The notes beneath the pieces are model-generated. The model worked only from the letters and a program-made list of their open reading frames with translations, was not told the DNA's origin and made no database searches. This document shows positions 27,020-35,714 of a stretch of DNA of 62,723 nucleotides, in pieces. The translations under genes and the position numbers were made by a program. Origin of the DNA: Pseudonocardiaceae bacterium (GTDB lineage: Bacteria; Actinomycetota; Actinomycetes; Mycobacteriales; Pseudonocardiaceae); the NCBI GenBank assembly GCA_009379845.1, contig WHSZ01000032.1:1-62723 (forward strand), written 5' to 3'. Positions within the stretch are counted from its first letter, which is position 1, and every line of letters starts with the position of its first letter.

Positions 27020-27770
27020 GCACAATGGACAGCACCGGCAGGTCCGGCCGTACGGTGACACCACCGGCGACGGGATGGTGCAGATGTCCTTCACCCTGCC
27101 GGTGCCGGCCGGCCGGCGCGCGGAAGGCGCCGCGCTGCAGCTGGCCAACAAGATGGGCATGGACCCCGCGATGGTGGTGCACGCCCGCGGAATCGGCGAC
27201 GGCTACACGTTCTTCGTGGTGTACGGGCAGGTGAACCACGTCGTCGACCTGGATGCGGTACGCGTGGTCGAGCGTGAGTACCCGCTGCTCTCGCCGGCGG
27301 ATGTGAACGTCGCGGTGAAAAAATCGTTGCGGCGCAAACTGGTCGTGGTAGGCGGGTGCATCGGCACCGACGCGCATACCGTCGGCATCGACGCGATCCT
27401 GAACATCAAAGGGTTCGCGGGGGAGAAGGGCCTCGAGTATTACCGGGAGCTGCGGGTCGTCAACTTGGGCGCGCAGGTGTCCGTGCCGGAACTGGTCAAG
27501 CGGGCCCGCGCGGAGAAGGCCGATGCGGTACTGGTGTCCCAAGTGGTCACCCAGCGGGACGCGCACATGCTGAACATCCGGGAGATGTCGGCCGCGTTCG
27601 CCGAGGCGATGGGGGAGCGCAGGCCGTTGCTGATCGTCGGCGGGCCGCGGTTCGATCCAATGATGGCGGACGAGCTCGGGGTGGATCGGGTGTTCAGCCG
27701 CGGCACCACGCCGGGCGAGGTGGCGAGCTTCCTTGTGCACGCGTTGACGACGAAGGGTGTGGCGGCGTGA
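27009..27770 (+). CDS. kamE: D-lysine/beta-lysine 5,6-aminomutase beta subunit
   Basis: 253-residue cobalamin-binding subunit. The B12 motif DxHxxG is DAHTVG with His123 as lower cobalt ligand; Lys134 in LNIKGFAGEKG corresponds to the PLP-binding lysine (His133 and Lys144 in the clostridial protein, a constant offset of ten). A C-terminal Rossmann-like B12 domain ends in DELGVDRVFSRGTTPGEVA. ATG 27009 is used; frame upstream lies inside kamD. Confidence 0.93.
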   Translation: MTTEHNGQHRQVRPYGDTTGDGMVQMSFTLPVPAGRRAEGAALQLANKMGMDPAMVVHARGIGDGYTFFVVYGQVNHVVDLDAVRVVEREYPLLSPADVNVAVKKSLRRKLVVVGGCIGTDAHTVGIDAILNIKGFAGEKGLEYYRELRVVNLGAQVSVPELVKRARAEKADAVLVSQVVTQRDAHMLNIREMSAAFAEAMGERRPLLIVGGPRFDPMMADELGVDRVFSRGTTPGEVASFLVHALTTKGVAA

Positions 27771-28150
27771 ACCTGACCGAGGGGTTTTCCGTGACGCACA
27801 AGCGCTACGTGCCGTACGCGCACGCGCACTACGGTGGCAACCTGGTGGACGGCGCGTACGGGCTCGGCGTGTTCGGGGACGTGGCCACCGAGCTGAGCAT
27901 CCGCACGGACGGCGACGAGGGGCTGTTCGCCGGCTACTCGTCGGTGGAGTTCCTTGCTCCGATCCGGGCAGGTGATGTGCTGGAGGCGACCGCCACGCTG
28001 GTGCGGACCGGCACGCGTTCCCGGGAGGTGGAGTTCGAGGCCCGCGTGGTGTGCCGGGGCGAGCCGGAGCGCGGCGCGTCGGCGGCTACCGTGCTCGACC
28101 CGCCGCTGGTCGTCACCCGGGCCCGCGGCACCGTGGTCGCGCCGGCCTGA
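27767..28150 (+). CDS. kal: 3-aminobutyryl-CoA ammonia-lyase
   Basis: 127-residue hot-dog-fold enzyme that eliminates ammonia from L-3-aminobutyryl-CoA to give crotonyl-CoA, the last dedicated step of the pathway. The length equals characterised Kal. GTG overlaps the kamE stop (GTGA). The hot-dog core includes AHAHYGGNLVDGAYGLGVFGDVATEL and YSSVEFLAPIRAGDVLEATATL. The convergent methyltransferase gene ends 41 bp downstream. Confidence 0.88.
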   Translation: MNLTEGFSVTHKRYVPYAHAHYGGNLVDGAYGLGVFGDVATELSIRTDGDEGLFAGYSSVEFLAPIRAGDVLEATATLVRTGTRSREVEFEARVVCRGEPERGASAATVLDPPLVVTRARGTVVAPA

Positions 28151-28190
28151 CCCGCGAGGGGGCGGGCATGTGGGTGATTTGGGGTGTGTC

Positions 28191-29045
28191 TCAGCGGGGG
28201 TGGTAGACGGAGAGGGTGACCGAGGCGGTGGCCTGCGCCGGCTCGTCGAGGTGCTCGATGCGTTGGCGAAGGGTGATGGCATCGACATGCCGGCTGGCCG
28301 GCCCCATCCCGACCAGCGCGTGCACTTCGTCGCGGGTCAACTCCAGCGGGAACGACCGCTCGAACCGCTCCTGCCGCTCGAAGTGCGGGTCCAGCTCGGC
28401 ATCCATCCTGGCCAGTTTGTGCTCGTGCACCGAAAGCAGCTCCAGCGGCCGAACGATCTCGGCCAGGTGCCCCGCTGTCGGCGTGAGTACCAGCAGGACC
28501 CCGTCCGGCCGCAGCACCCGGCGGAACTCCGCGCCGTTGCGCGGCGCGAACACGTTGAGCAGTACGGAAACCTTGCCCGCACGCACCGGGAGCCTTCGCC
28601 ACAAGTCGCACACCACGCCGCCAGCCCGCCGGTTCGCCCGAACCGCGTGACGCACCGCGTGCTTGGAGACGTCCACCGCCACGCCGACCGCCCCCGGCAG
28701 CCGGTCAAGGGCGGCGCGCAGGTAGTAGCCGGTGCCCGCTCCCGCGTCCAGCACCAGCCCACCGACCTCGGATGGGACGGGCGAGGTGAGCAATTCCGCC
28801 AGCGGCGCGTAGTGGCCGGCCTCCAGGAAGGCCTCTCGCGCCCGCAGCATCTCAGGAGTGTCCGAATTGTCCGGCGCGGCGTTGCCAGTGAGCAGGTTGA
28901 CGTAGCCCTGCCTGGCCACGTCGAACGCGTGGCGTGCGGCGCAGCGCAACGAGCCGCCCTCCGCGTCGAGCGCCTGCTGGCACAGCGGGCAGCACAACGC
29001 GTCGATCACCGGCTGCGGTAGCGCCACGATCGACCGGCCCGTCAC
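28191..29045 (-). CDS. RlmA-like rRNA guanine-N1-methyltransferase
   Basis: 284-residue SAM-dependent methyltransferase related to RlmA/TlrB, which methylate G745/G748 of 23S rRNA; TlrB-type enzymes give resistance to tylosin-like macrolides. An N-terminal zinc finger (ALCCPLCQQAL then LRCAARHAFD) is followed by the segment ARQGYVNLL typical of the family and SAM motif I VLDAGAGTGYYL. GTG 29045 is chosen because the zinc finger then begins near residue 18. It is divergent from lnt. Confidence 0.85.
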   Translation of the reverse strand: MTGRSIVALPQPVIDALCCPLCQQALDAEGGSLRCAARHAFDVARQGYVNLLTGNAAPDNSDTPEMLRAREAFLEAGHYAPLAELLTSPVPSEVGGLVLDAGAGTGYYLRAALDRLPGAVGVAVDVSKHAVRHAVRANRRAGGVVCDLWRRLPVRAGKVSVLLNVFAPRNGAEFRRVLRPDGVLLVLTPTAGHLAEIVRPLELLSVHEHKLARMDAELDPHFERQERFERSFPLELTRDEVHALVGMGPASRHVDAITLRQRIEHLDEPAQATASVTLSVYHPR

Positions 29046-29112
29046 GCTTGGATCATAGGCGTCATCGACCGGCTCACATCGCGCTAGCACGCTAGGCCAT
29101 ACGCTGAACACC

Positions 29113-30777
29113 GTGACCGCATCCGTCACCAGCTCCCAGCAGGGCACCGAGCAGCGTGCGCCGTCGCGGCCGCCGCATCCGGGGTGGTTCGTACTCGCCC
29201 GCGTGATCGGTGCGGCCGGCGCGGGCGTCGTGCTGTATCTGGGCTTCCCGCCGCGAGAGCTGTGGTGGCTGGCGCCGATCGCGTTCGCCGGGCTGTGCGC
29301 GATCATCTGGCGCCGAAGCGCCCGCGCGGGCTTCGGCTATGGCCTGGTCTTCGCCTTGACCTGGCAGCTGCTGCTGTTGCGGTGGTTGGACGACTTCCTG
29401 TCCCCGCAGTTCGGGCTGGCGCCGTGGCTGGCGTTGAGCGGGGTGTGCGCGCTGCTCGTCGCCGTGCCGGTCGCCGGTATGGCCGTGGTCAGCTCGCTGC
29501 GCGGCGCTCCGGTGTGGATGGCCATGCTGTTCATCGCGAGCGAGGCAGTGCGCGCCCGGTTCCCGCTGAACGGCTTTCCGTGGAGCAAGATCGCCTACAG
29601 TCAGGCGGACGGCGTGTTCCTGCCGCTGGCAGCGGTGGGCGGCGCACCACTGGTGGGATTCGCGGTGGTGCTCTGCGGAGCCGGCCTCGCGCTCTGCGGT
29701 CGGGTGTTGCTGGGCGAACGGGTGCCGCTGGCGACGGGTACGACTCGTCGCATGAGCATGGCCGGTCTCGCGGCAATACTGCCGATCCTCGCGGGCGTGG
29801 CATGTGGCCCCATGGTCACCGGACCCTCGGCGGCGGAACCGCACACCCGGGTGGCTGTGCTGCAGGGCAACGCGCCCGATGTCGGCGTCAACCTGGGCGC
29901 CTACGACGGCACGGTCTGGGCGAACCACCAGCGGCGCCTCGAGGAATTCATCGGGCAAGTCCGGGCCGGCGAGCGCCGTCGCCCGGACATGGTGCTGCTG
30001 CCCGAAACCGTCGCCTGGACCCGCCAGGACGACACGATGCGGGCCGACCTCGCCGGGTACGCCGATGAGCTGGGCGTGCCGCTGGTGGTGGGGGCGAAGA
30101 CCTATGCGCCGGACGACACGGTGCGCAACTCGATGCTGGCCTTCGTACCGCAGCGGGGGCAGACGGCCCAGTACGACAAGCAGGAGCTAGTGCCGTTCTC
30201 GGAATACGTGCCGCTGCGGTCGATCGCGTCCTGGTTCACCGAGTTCCTCGGTAGCACCGGCGATCTGACCGCCGGGGATCGTCCAGGAGCGTTCGACGTC
30301 GCCGGCACCCGCGTCGGCTTCGCGATCTGCTACGAGGTCGCCTACGACCGGGTCGCGCGGGAAGCCGTCGACAGCGGGGCCCAGCTGCTCGCCGTGCCGA
30401 CGAACAACGCCTGGTTCGGGCGTACCGAGATGACCTACCAGCAACTCGCGATGTCCCGGATCCGCGCCGTAGAGCACGATCGCGCGGTCGTGAACGCGGC
30501 AACCAGCGGGGTCAGCGCCACGGTGCGGCCGGACGGCCAAGTCACCCAGCAGACTGAGTTGTTCACACCGGCAACGCTGGTCGCCGACGTGCCGCTACGG
30601 TCGGGGGTTACGCTTTCCGATCGTCTGGGGGTGCTACCGGAGCTGGCCCTCACGGGTGGCGGCCTGGTGGCGTTGCTGATCGCCACCGGGGGCAAGCTGC
30701 GGGTGCGTGTCCGCCGGCGCCGTGCCGGTGAGGAGGATCAACCCGACCCTGGTCACGTGGGTTCAGCGACCATTTAA
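29113..30777 (+). CDS. lnt: Apolipoprotein N-acyltransferase
   Basis: Transfers an acyl chain to the N-terminal cysteine of lipoproteins at the outer face of the membrane. 554 residues starting at GTG: seven or so N-terminal membrane helices (about 25-235), then a carbon-nitrogen hydrolase domain with the triad Glu298 (LLPETVAW), Lys356 ([12 protein letters not shown]) and Cys406 (AICYEVAYD), and a final TM helix. It is followed 37 bp later by ppm1; in mycobacteria the two are adjacent or fused. Confidence 0.93.
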   Translation: MTASVTSSQQGTEQRAPSRPPHPGWFVLARVIGAAGAGVVLYLGFPPRELWWLAPIAFAGLCAIIWRRSARAGFGYGLVFALTWQLLLLRWLDDFLSPQFGLAPWLALSGVCALLVAVPVAGMAVVSSLRGAPVWMAMLFIASEAVRARFPLNGFPWSKIAYSQADGVFLPLAAVGGAPLVGFAVVLCGAGLALCGRVLLGERVPLATGTTRRMSMAGLAAILPILAGVACGPMVTGPSAAEPHTRVAVLQGNAPDVGVNLGAYDGTVWANHQRRLEEFIGQVRAGERRRPDMVLLPETVAWTRQDDTMRADLAGYADELGVPLVVGAKTYAPDDTVRNSMLAFVPQRGQTAQYDKQELVPFSEYVPLRSIASWFTEFLGSTGDLTAGDRPGAFDVAGTRVGFAICYEVAYDRVAREAVDSGAQLLAVPTNNAWFGRTEMTYQQLAMSRIRAVEHDRAVVNAATSGVSATVRPDGQVTQQTELFTPATLVADVPLRSGVTLSDRLGVLPELALTGGGLVALLIATGGKLRVRVRRRRAGEEDQPDPGHVGSATI

Positions 30778-30814
30778 GAGGTCGGCGCGGCATGCGCCGG
30801 CGAGGAGGACTGGA

Positions 30815-31579
30815 ATGACGGACCAGCGGGACAGCCGCACGAACGTCGAGCCCGTACTGGTGGTGATCCCGACGTACAACGAGCGGGACAACGTCGGCCC
30901 GACCGTTGAGCGGCTGCGTGCCAGCGCGCCGGGTGCGCACGTGCTGGTCGTCGACGACGGAAGCCCGGACGGCACCGGTGAGCTTGCTGACAAGCTGGCA
31001 GCCGAGGACGAGCAGGTGCACGTGCTGCACCGTACCGAGAAGGCCGGGCTCGGCACCGCGTACATCGCCGGCTTCCGGTGGGGGCTTGAGCGGGACTACG
31101 CCACCATCGTGGAGATGGACGCGGACGGCTCGCACGCGGCCGAGGACCTGCCACGACTGCTTGACACGCTCGCGGACGCCGATCTGGTGCTCGGTTCCCG
31201 GTACGTGCCCGGCGGCAAGGTGGTGAACTGGCCACGGCGCCGCGAGCTGCTGTCCCGGGGCGCCAACCTGTACTCGAAGCTCGCGCTCGGCATGACGATC
31301 AACGACATCACCTCGGGATTCCGAGCCTACCGCAGGACGGTGCTCGAGGCGCTGCCGCTGGACGAGATCGCTTCGCAGGGCTACTGCTTCCAGATCGATC
31401 TCGCGTGGCGCACCGCACGGGCGGACTTCCGGGTGGTCGAGGTCCCGATCACGTTCACCGAACGGGAGGTCGGCGACTCGAAGATGAACGCCTCGGTGGT
31501 ACGGGAAGCGCTGTTCCGCGTGGCCCGCTGGGGGCTACGGCACCGCTTTCAGCAGCTCAAAACGCTGTACTGGACATAG
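30815..31579 (+). CDS. ppm1: Polyprenol-phosphate mannosyltransferase
   Basis: GT2 glycosyltransferase of 254 residues transferring mannose from GDP-mannose to polyprenyl phosphate, donor for lipoglycan synthesis and protein O-mannosylation. Visible motifs: [30 protein letters not shown] (DxD-type metal site) and [11 protein letters not shown]. Cytosolic catalytic domain without the C-terminal TM helices of some homologues. ATG 30815 follows a GAGGAGG site. Co-transcribed with lnt. Confidence 0.93.
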   Translation: MTDQRDSRTNVEPVLVVIPTYNERDNVGPTVERLRASAPGAHVLVVDDGSPDGTGELADKLAAEDEQVHVLHRTEKAGLGTAYIAGFRWGLERDYATIVEMDADGSHAAEDLPRLLDTLADADLVLGSRYVPGGKVVNWPRRRELLSRGANLYSKLALGMTINDITSGFRAYRRTVLEALPLDEIASQGYCFQIDLAWRTARADFRVVEVPITFTEREVGDSKMNASVVREALFRVARWGLRHRFQQLKTLYWT

Positions 31580-31651
31580 GTACGTGCCAAGGCACTGGAC
31601 CTTGGCACGTACGAGGGCCCCTGGCCGGGATGTCGCCAGGGGCCCTCGTAC
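31580..31651. terminator. Two overlapping stem-loops between ppm1 and rbpA
   Basis: Stem A: 31580-31592 with 31600-31612, 13 bp perfect. Stem B: 31610-31624 with 31636-31650, 15 bp perfect. They share GTAC around 31609-31612, so full formation of both is mutually exclusive at the edge. Located between convergent ppm1 and rbpA, one bp after the ppm1 stop; a bidirectional terminator is the likely role. Confidence 0.75.
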
Positions 31652-31666
31652 GGTTGTGTGCACCGA

Positions 31667-32011
31667 TCACGCGGAACGGCTACGCCGTCCCTTCAGCTCT
31701 TCGAGACGCTCAGCGAGCAGGTCTTCCAGCTCGGGAATCGAGCGGCGTTCGAGGAGCATGTCCCAGTGCGTCCTCGGTGGCTTACCCTTCTTCTCCTCTT
31801 GCTGGCTACCGTCGATGATCTTGGATTCGCTGCCGTGCAGGCGGCACTCCCACACCGAAGGGATCTCGGCGTCGTCTGAGAACGGCACCTCGAAGTCGTG
31901 ATCCTTAGGGCACGCGTACCGCACGGTGCGACGCGGCGCCAGGTCGTGGTTCCGGTCGGTCTCGTAGCTGACCGCCCCGAGTCGGCTTCCACGGAGAACA
32001 CGGTCGGCCAT
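31667..32011 (-). CDS. rbpA: RNA polymerase-binding protein RbpA
   Basis: 114-residue actinobacterial transcription factor that binds the primary sigma factor and promoter DNA and stabilises open complexes. The N-terminal tail with the RGSRLGAVSYETDR segment, the zinc/core domain YACPKDHDFEVPFSDDAEIPSVWEC, the basic linker KKGKPPRTHWDMLLERR and the C-terminal sigma-interaction helix SIPELEDLLAERLEELKGRR are all present. ATG 32011. A SigR-type promoter lies 53 bp upstream. Confidence 0.96.
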   Translation of the reverse strand: MADRVLRGSRLGAVSYETDRNHDLAPRRTVRYACPKDHDFEVPFSDDAEIPSVWECRLHGSESKIIDGSQQEEKKGKPPRTHWDMLLERRSIPELEDLLAERLEELKGRRSRSA

Positions 32012-32063
32012 GGCTTTTCCTTTCCATCGGCTCAGCTGAGCCCGGGTGATGCTCACTGAACGC

Positions 32064-32089
32064 AACGAACGGCAGGTCCCGAGAATTCC
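32064..32089 (-). promoter_or_regulatory. SigR-type promoter of rbpA
   Basis: On the minus strand GGAAT (32089-32085) is followed after exactly 18 bases by GTT (32066-32064), the consensus of the thiol-oxidative-stress sigma factor SigR. rbpA is a known SigR target in Streptomyces, and the expected start site would give a leader of roughly 45 nt. Confidence 0.65.
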
Positions 32090-32243
32090 CGGTGCAGTAC
32101 CGCGGTTGCACACAGTGACATGGTTCACCGCTCAACAACAAATTCATCTAGTAAGAGAGTCGTTAGCGTCAGCTGTGACGCATCACTTCGAATTAATACT
32201 GTGATACCCCCTCTCGGGGGAACGAAACGCACGAGGACATCGA

Positions 32244-32262
32244 TCAGGTAAGCCTCAGCTGA
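32244..32262. promoter_or_regulatory. IdeR/DmdR-like iron-box resemblance
   Basis: The 19-bp interrupted palindrome TCAGGTAAGCCTCAGCTGA matches the consensus TTAGGTTAGCCTAACCTAA at 14 of 19 positions. No obvious iron gene starts here, so it may be fortuitous or act on rbpA from a distance. Confidence 0.25.
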
Positions 32263-32443
32263 CCCTCCGCGGGTGGCCGCATCCGTTCGCCGAGACGGAA
32301 ATGCCGGCGGCAAAGACGCTGGTAGCGCACGGTTGGGTGTCCTCCACGGGCTCGGCTGGCGGCCGCGTCGATGTCGGCCACCAGCACCGTATCGTCAGCA
32401 CCGAATCGTCGCAGCCCAACACGCGCCCGCCGGCATGCCGGCG

Positions 32444-33865
32444 CTACACCAGGCCTGGCTCCGGGTTACCCACCGCCTTGATGGCGCGCCGCACCGGAAT
32501 CATGGTCAGCAGCACGAAGCCGACGATGAAGAACGCGGCCAGCGCGATGATCGCGTACCGGAACGAGCCGGTGGCCTGCCCGATACCGGCGAACAGCAGC
32601 GGACCGAGCCATGACGTGCCCTTCTCGCTGATCTGGTACAGCGAGAAGTACTGCGCTTCCTTACCTGGCGGGACCATCTGGCTGTACAGCGAGCGGGACA
32701 GCGCGTTGGTTCCGCCGAGCACCAGGCCGATGCCTACCGCGACGGCGTAGAACTGCAGTGGCTGGCCGGCGGCCACGAAGAACGCCGCACCCAGCACGCA
32801 CACCCAGCCGAGCAGGCTGCCGAGGATGGTTCGTTTTGCGCCGAACCGTTGCGCGAGCGCGCCGTGGATCATTGCCCCGACGTATGCGACGAACTGGATC
32901 ACCAGGATCGTCACGATCAGCACTTCGTTCTCGAACTTGAGTTCCTCGCTGCCGTACTGCGCGGAGACGTTCGCGACCGTGGAGATCCCGTCCGTGTAGA
33001 TGAGGTACGTGCCGAGGAAGGCGAGCGTCAGCGGGAATGTTTTGGCCTGCTTGATGGTGTCCTTGATTTCCACGAAGCCGGCCGTGATCACCGAGGCGCC
33101 GTGCTCCCGGCCGTGCGGTGCCTGATGCCGGCCGAGCCGCCGCAGCGGGATGATCGCGAACGCCGCCCACCACACGCCCGAGCTGAGGAAGCACATCCGG
33201 ACGGCGAACTCTTCGGTCATGCCCAACGCGTCGTGGTTGAGGTAGAGCACCAGTTGCAGCGCGAGCGCGGTCCCGCCGCCGAGGTAACCGACCGCCCAAC
33301 CACGCGCGGACACCCGGTCGCGCTCGTTCGGCCCGGCGATTTCCGGCAGGAAGGAGTAGTAAAGGACGATCGACGATCCCCAGGAGATTTCCCCGATCAT
33401 GAACAACGCCGCGCCCAGCTGCCAGTTGTCGCCGCTGACGAACACCATCAGCGCGATCGCGGTGGCCCCGGTGAACGCGAACCCGCCGAGCATCCACTTC
33501 TTGTACTGGCTGCGGTCCGCGATGGCGCCGATGATCGGCAGCAGGATCACCTGCACGACGGTGGCGACGGACAGCAGGTAGCCCCACAGCGAGCCGGCGG
33601 GGAACTGCAGCCCGAAGATGCCCACATCGCATCGCTGCAGGGAGTTCTCCACGCCCTGGTCGGTGGTGCACGGGTTGGGACCGTTCAGCGCCACGTTGGC
33701 CGTGGCATCCGACTTGGCGACCGCGGTCAGGTACAGCGCGCCGAAAACCGTGGTGACCGAGGTATTGAAGGTCTGATTCGCCCAGTCGTACCAGTACCAG
33801 CCACGTTGCTCGCGGCGGCGCGCAGCGGGGTCGCTCGCGGGTTTCGGGCCGTCGTGCACGGTCAT
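32444..33865 (-). CDS. UMF1-family MFS transporter
   Basis: About 473-residue membrane transporter with some 12 helices, of the UMF1/Atg22-like branch of the MFS. The family opening RGWYWYDWANQTFNTSV (about residues 19-35) is clear. An extracytoplasmic loop with paired cysteines (GPNCT-like NPCTTDQGVENSLQRCD) follows TM1. ATG 33865 is preferred to GTG 33871. Substrate unknown; linkage to rbpA and GDPD resembles gene order in other actinomycetes. Confidence 0.88.
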   Translation of the reverse strand: MTVHDGPKPASDPAARRREQRGWYWYDWANQTFNTSVTTVFGALYLTAVAKSDATANVALNGPNPCTTDQGVENSLQRCDVGIFGLQFPAGSLWGYLLSVATVVQVILLPIIGAIADRSQYKKWMLGGFAFTGATAIALMVFVSGDNWQLGAALFMIGEISWGSSIVLYYSFLPEIAGPNERDRVSARGWAVGYLGGGTALALQLVLYLNHDALGMTEEFAVRMCFLSSGVWWAAFAIIPLRRLGRHQAPHGREHGASVITAGFVEIKDTIKQAKTFPLTLAFLGTYLIYTDGISTVANVSAQYGSEELKFENEVLIVTILVIQFVAYVGAMIHGALAQRFGAKRTILGSLLGWVCVLGAAFFVAAGQPLQFYAVAVGIGLVLGGTNALSRSLYSQMVPPGKEAQYFSLYQISEKGTSWLGPLLFAGIGQATGSFRYAIIALAAFFIVGFVLLTMIPVRRAIKAVGNPEPGLV

Positions 33866-34121
33866 GTGCACCGCCAGCGGGTCATACGGCTCCTCGAACG
33901 GCTGGTCTGAGCAGGGAGGTGATCGGCGGTGACTGTACTGCTCCCAGGTTGCCCCTCGCCGATCAGCCAGGGAACACCGAGTAGCTCAGTGTAGGGCGCG
34001 CCCACCTAACGATCACCCGGTTGGCGGCGTGTCGGCACAGGTTCTACTCGCTGTTGCGTGTGATACTGAAGTGTTTGAAGTGATACTTGTGGTTTTTGTG
34101 ATTGTTGCTTACTGTCCGACC

Positions 34122-34832
34122 ATGACGAAGTTACGGCCTGGACGTGTCGCACGGGCGTTGGCGAAAGTGCTGCTCGTCGCGCTCGCCGCAGCCGGTCTGC
34201 AGCTGGCCTTCAGCGGGGTCGCTGCGGCTGACCCGCCGTCCTCCGACTGGGACGCCGTGCGGATGTGCGAATCAAGCGACAACTACGGCACGAACACCGG
34301 CACCGGCTACTACGGGGCGTACCAGTTCGACCTTCCGACCTGGCAGAGCGTGGGCGGCGACGGCTACCCGCACCAGGCGAGCCCTGCCGAGCAGGATTAC
34401 CGCGCGCTGTACCTGTACCGGATGCGCGGCTGGCAGCCGTGGGAGTGCGCGGGCATGCTCGGGTTGAGCGACGACGGTGACGCGCGAAGCAAGGACACGC
34501 CGAGCTACCAGGAGTCCGGCTACATCGGCGGTGGCGGCAGCCCGGCCCCGGCCCCCGCACCCGCGAAACCGGAGCCGCCGGTCGACTATGGCCCCGGCGA
34601 GATGCCCGAGTGGCCGGGCTTCGTGTACGCCTACGGCGATTGCACGCCCAAGCTCAAGGCATTCCAGCTGCGGATGAACAAGTTCGGCTACGACTTCGAA
34701 GGCACCGGCTGCTACTACGACGAGACCAAGGAAGCGGTGCTCGATCTGCAGCGCGCGAACGGCATCAACGACTCCGGCCGGCTGGGGCCGAAGACGTGGA
34801 AGGCGGCCTGGGAGGGCGCCAAACCACGGTAA
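34122..34832 (+). CDS. Secreted Rpf-like transglycosylase with peptidoglycan-binding domain
   Basis: 236-residue secreted protein. Signal peptide with cleavage likely after VAAA (residue 36); the Rpf/lysozyme-like domain begins SDWDAVRMCESSDNY with catalytic Glu50 and continues YGAYQFDLPTWQSVGG; a Pro/Ala linker (PAPAPAPAKPEPP) leads to a C-terminal peptidoglycan-binding domain (LKAFQLRMNKFGY...LDLQRANGINDSGRLGPKTW). It should cleave glycan strands during growth or resuscitation. The upstream region is AT-rich and carries GTGATACT twice, 20 bp apart (34060 and 34080), a candidate regulatory direct repeat. Confidence 0.9.
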   Translation: MTKLRPGRVARALAKVLLVALAAAGLQLAFSGVAAADPPSSDWDAVRMCESSDNYGTNTGTGYYGAYQFDLPTWQSVGGDGYPHQASPAEQDYRALYLYRMRGWQPWECAGMLGLSDDGDARSKDTPSYQESGYIGGGGSPAPAPAPAKPEPPVDYGPGEMPEWPGFVYAYGDCTPKLKAFQLRMNKFGYDFEGTGCYYDETKEAVLDLQRANGINDSGRLGPKTWKAAWEGAKPR

Positions 34833-34842
34833 GCGAGGGCCG

Positions 34843-34891
34843 CTCGTGGCCTGTGGGCTACCTCAACCCTGCTGGACCCATAGGCCACGAG
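34843..34891. terminator. Stem-loop between convergent transglycosylase and GDPD genes
   Basis: 34843-34857 pairs with 34877-34891 over 15 positions with one G-U wobble; the loop is 19 nt. It overlaps the last codons of the GDPD gene and would serve both convergent transcripts. Confidence 0.65.
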
Positions 34892-35648
34892 CTTCCAGAA
34901 CGGTACGCAGCACGTCCGGCCGGTCGCTGACCAGACCGTCAACGCCGAGGTCGAGCAGTTCGTTCATGTGCCGCTCCTCGTCGATGGTCCACACGTGCAC
35001 TTCGAGTGCCCGGCGGTGCGCCGAGCGCAACAACGCCCTGTCGACCAGCCGCATCCGGCCGTAGTAGCGCGGTATCTGCGCGAAGCGCCCGCGTACCGGC
35101 AAACCGAGCACCCGAAGCGGTAGCCGGCTGGTGGCCCACAGGGCCAACGCGGAGCGCGGACCCATCGAGGTCAGCAGCTGCGGGCCGGCGCGCCTGCGGG
35201 CGCGAATCAGCCGCTGCTCGTCGAACGAGGCGACGCACACCCTCGCGAGGGCGTTCGCCCTGCGGAGTACCTGCAACGTCGGCTCCAAGGCGTTCTCCGC
35301 CTTGATATCAATGTTGATCAACGCATGGGGGAGGGCCTCGAGGAGCTCCTCCAGCCGGCACAGCGTCTCCCGGCCACCGATCTTCGCCCTGCGCACCGTG
35401 GACCAGCGCTGGCCGGCGATCGGCCCGGTGCCGTCCGTGGTCCGGTCGAGATCGCCGTCATGATGCACGATCACGACGCCGTCCGCGGTCGCCCGAACGT
35501 CGGTCTCCAGATAGTGGTAACCCTCGGTAACCGCGCGTTCGAACGCGCTCAGCGAGTTCTCCATGCCGGCGAGATCACCGAGATGCCACCCGCGGTGCGC
35601 GAACGCACGCGGGTAGGGACCTGCCAAGTACGCGGGAGCGCTTGTCAC
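34863..35648 (-). CDS. Glycerophosphodiester phosphodiesterase
   Basis: 261-residue GDPD-family enzyme hydrolysing glycerophosphodiesters to glycerol-3-phosphate and alcohol. TIM-barrel motifs: AHRGWHL (catalytic His near 18), ENSLSAFERAV, YLETDVRATADGVVIVHHD (metal site and second His). No signal peptide. Starts at GTG. Convergent with the transglycosylase gene and divergent from the zinc-motif protein at 35715. Confidence 0.93.
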   Translation of the reverse strand: MTSAPAYLAGPYPRAFAHRGWHLGDLAGMENSLSAFERAVTEGYHYLETDVRATADGVVIVHHDGDLDRTTDGTGPIAGQRWSTVRRAKIGGRETLCRLEELLEALPHALINIDIKAENALEPTLQVLRRANALARVCVASFDEQRLIRARRRAGPQLLTSMGPRSALALWATSRLPLRVLGLPVRGRFAQIPRYYGRMRLVDRALLRSAHRRALEVHVWTIDEERHMNELLDLGVDGLVSDRPDVLRTVLEARGLWVQQG

Positions 35649-35714
35649 CAGTCCAGTGTGCCTTGGCGGCGTGGCTTCCGCGTGACCCTGCGATACCGAG
35701 TTAGCGTCGGTGTT

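Larger units (their letters stand above)
32012..32443. other. Intergenic stretch upstream of rbpA, no gene seen
   Basis: 432 bp between rbpA and the UMF1 transporter. It holds the candidate SigR promoter (32064-32089), a relatively AT-rich segment around 32120-32200, and an iron-box-like palindrome at 32244-32262. Open frames at 32273 onward are antisense to the transporter and show no coding character. Confidence 0.6.

Noticed and set aside
33920..33965. 9-bp inverted repeat TGATCGGCG/CGCCGATCA upstream of the UMF1 transporter
   Set aside because: The arms are 28 nt apart and of average composition; without a second copy or a known regulator it is not strong enough to call an operator.
33870..34121. 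ydaO-type (c-di-AMP) riboswitch upstream of the Rpf-like gene
   Set aside because: Such riboswitches precede rpf genes in some actinobacteria, but the conserved loops are not recognisable here and the region is short; only an AT-rich stretch with a repeated GTGATACT is seen.
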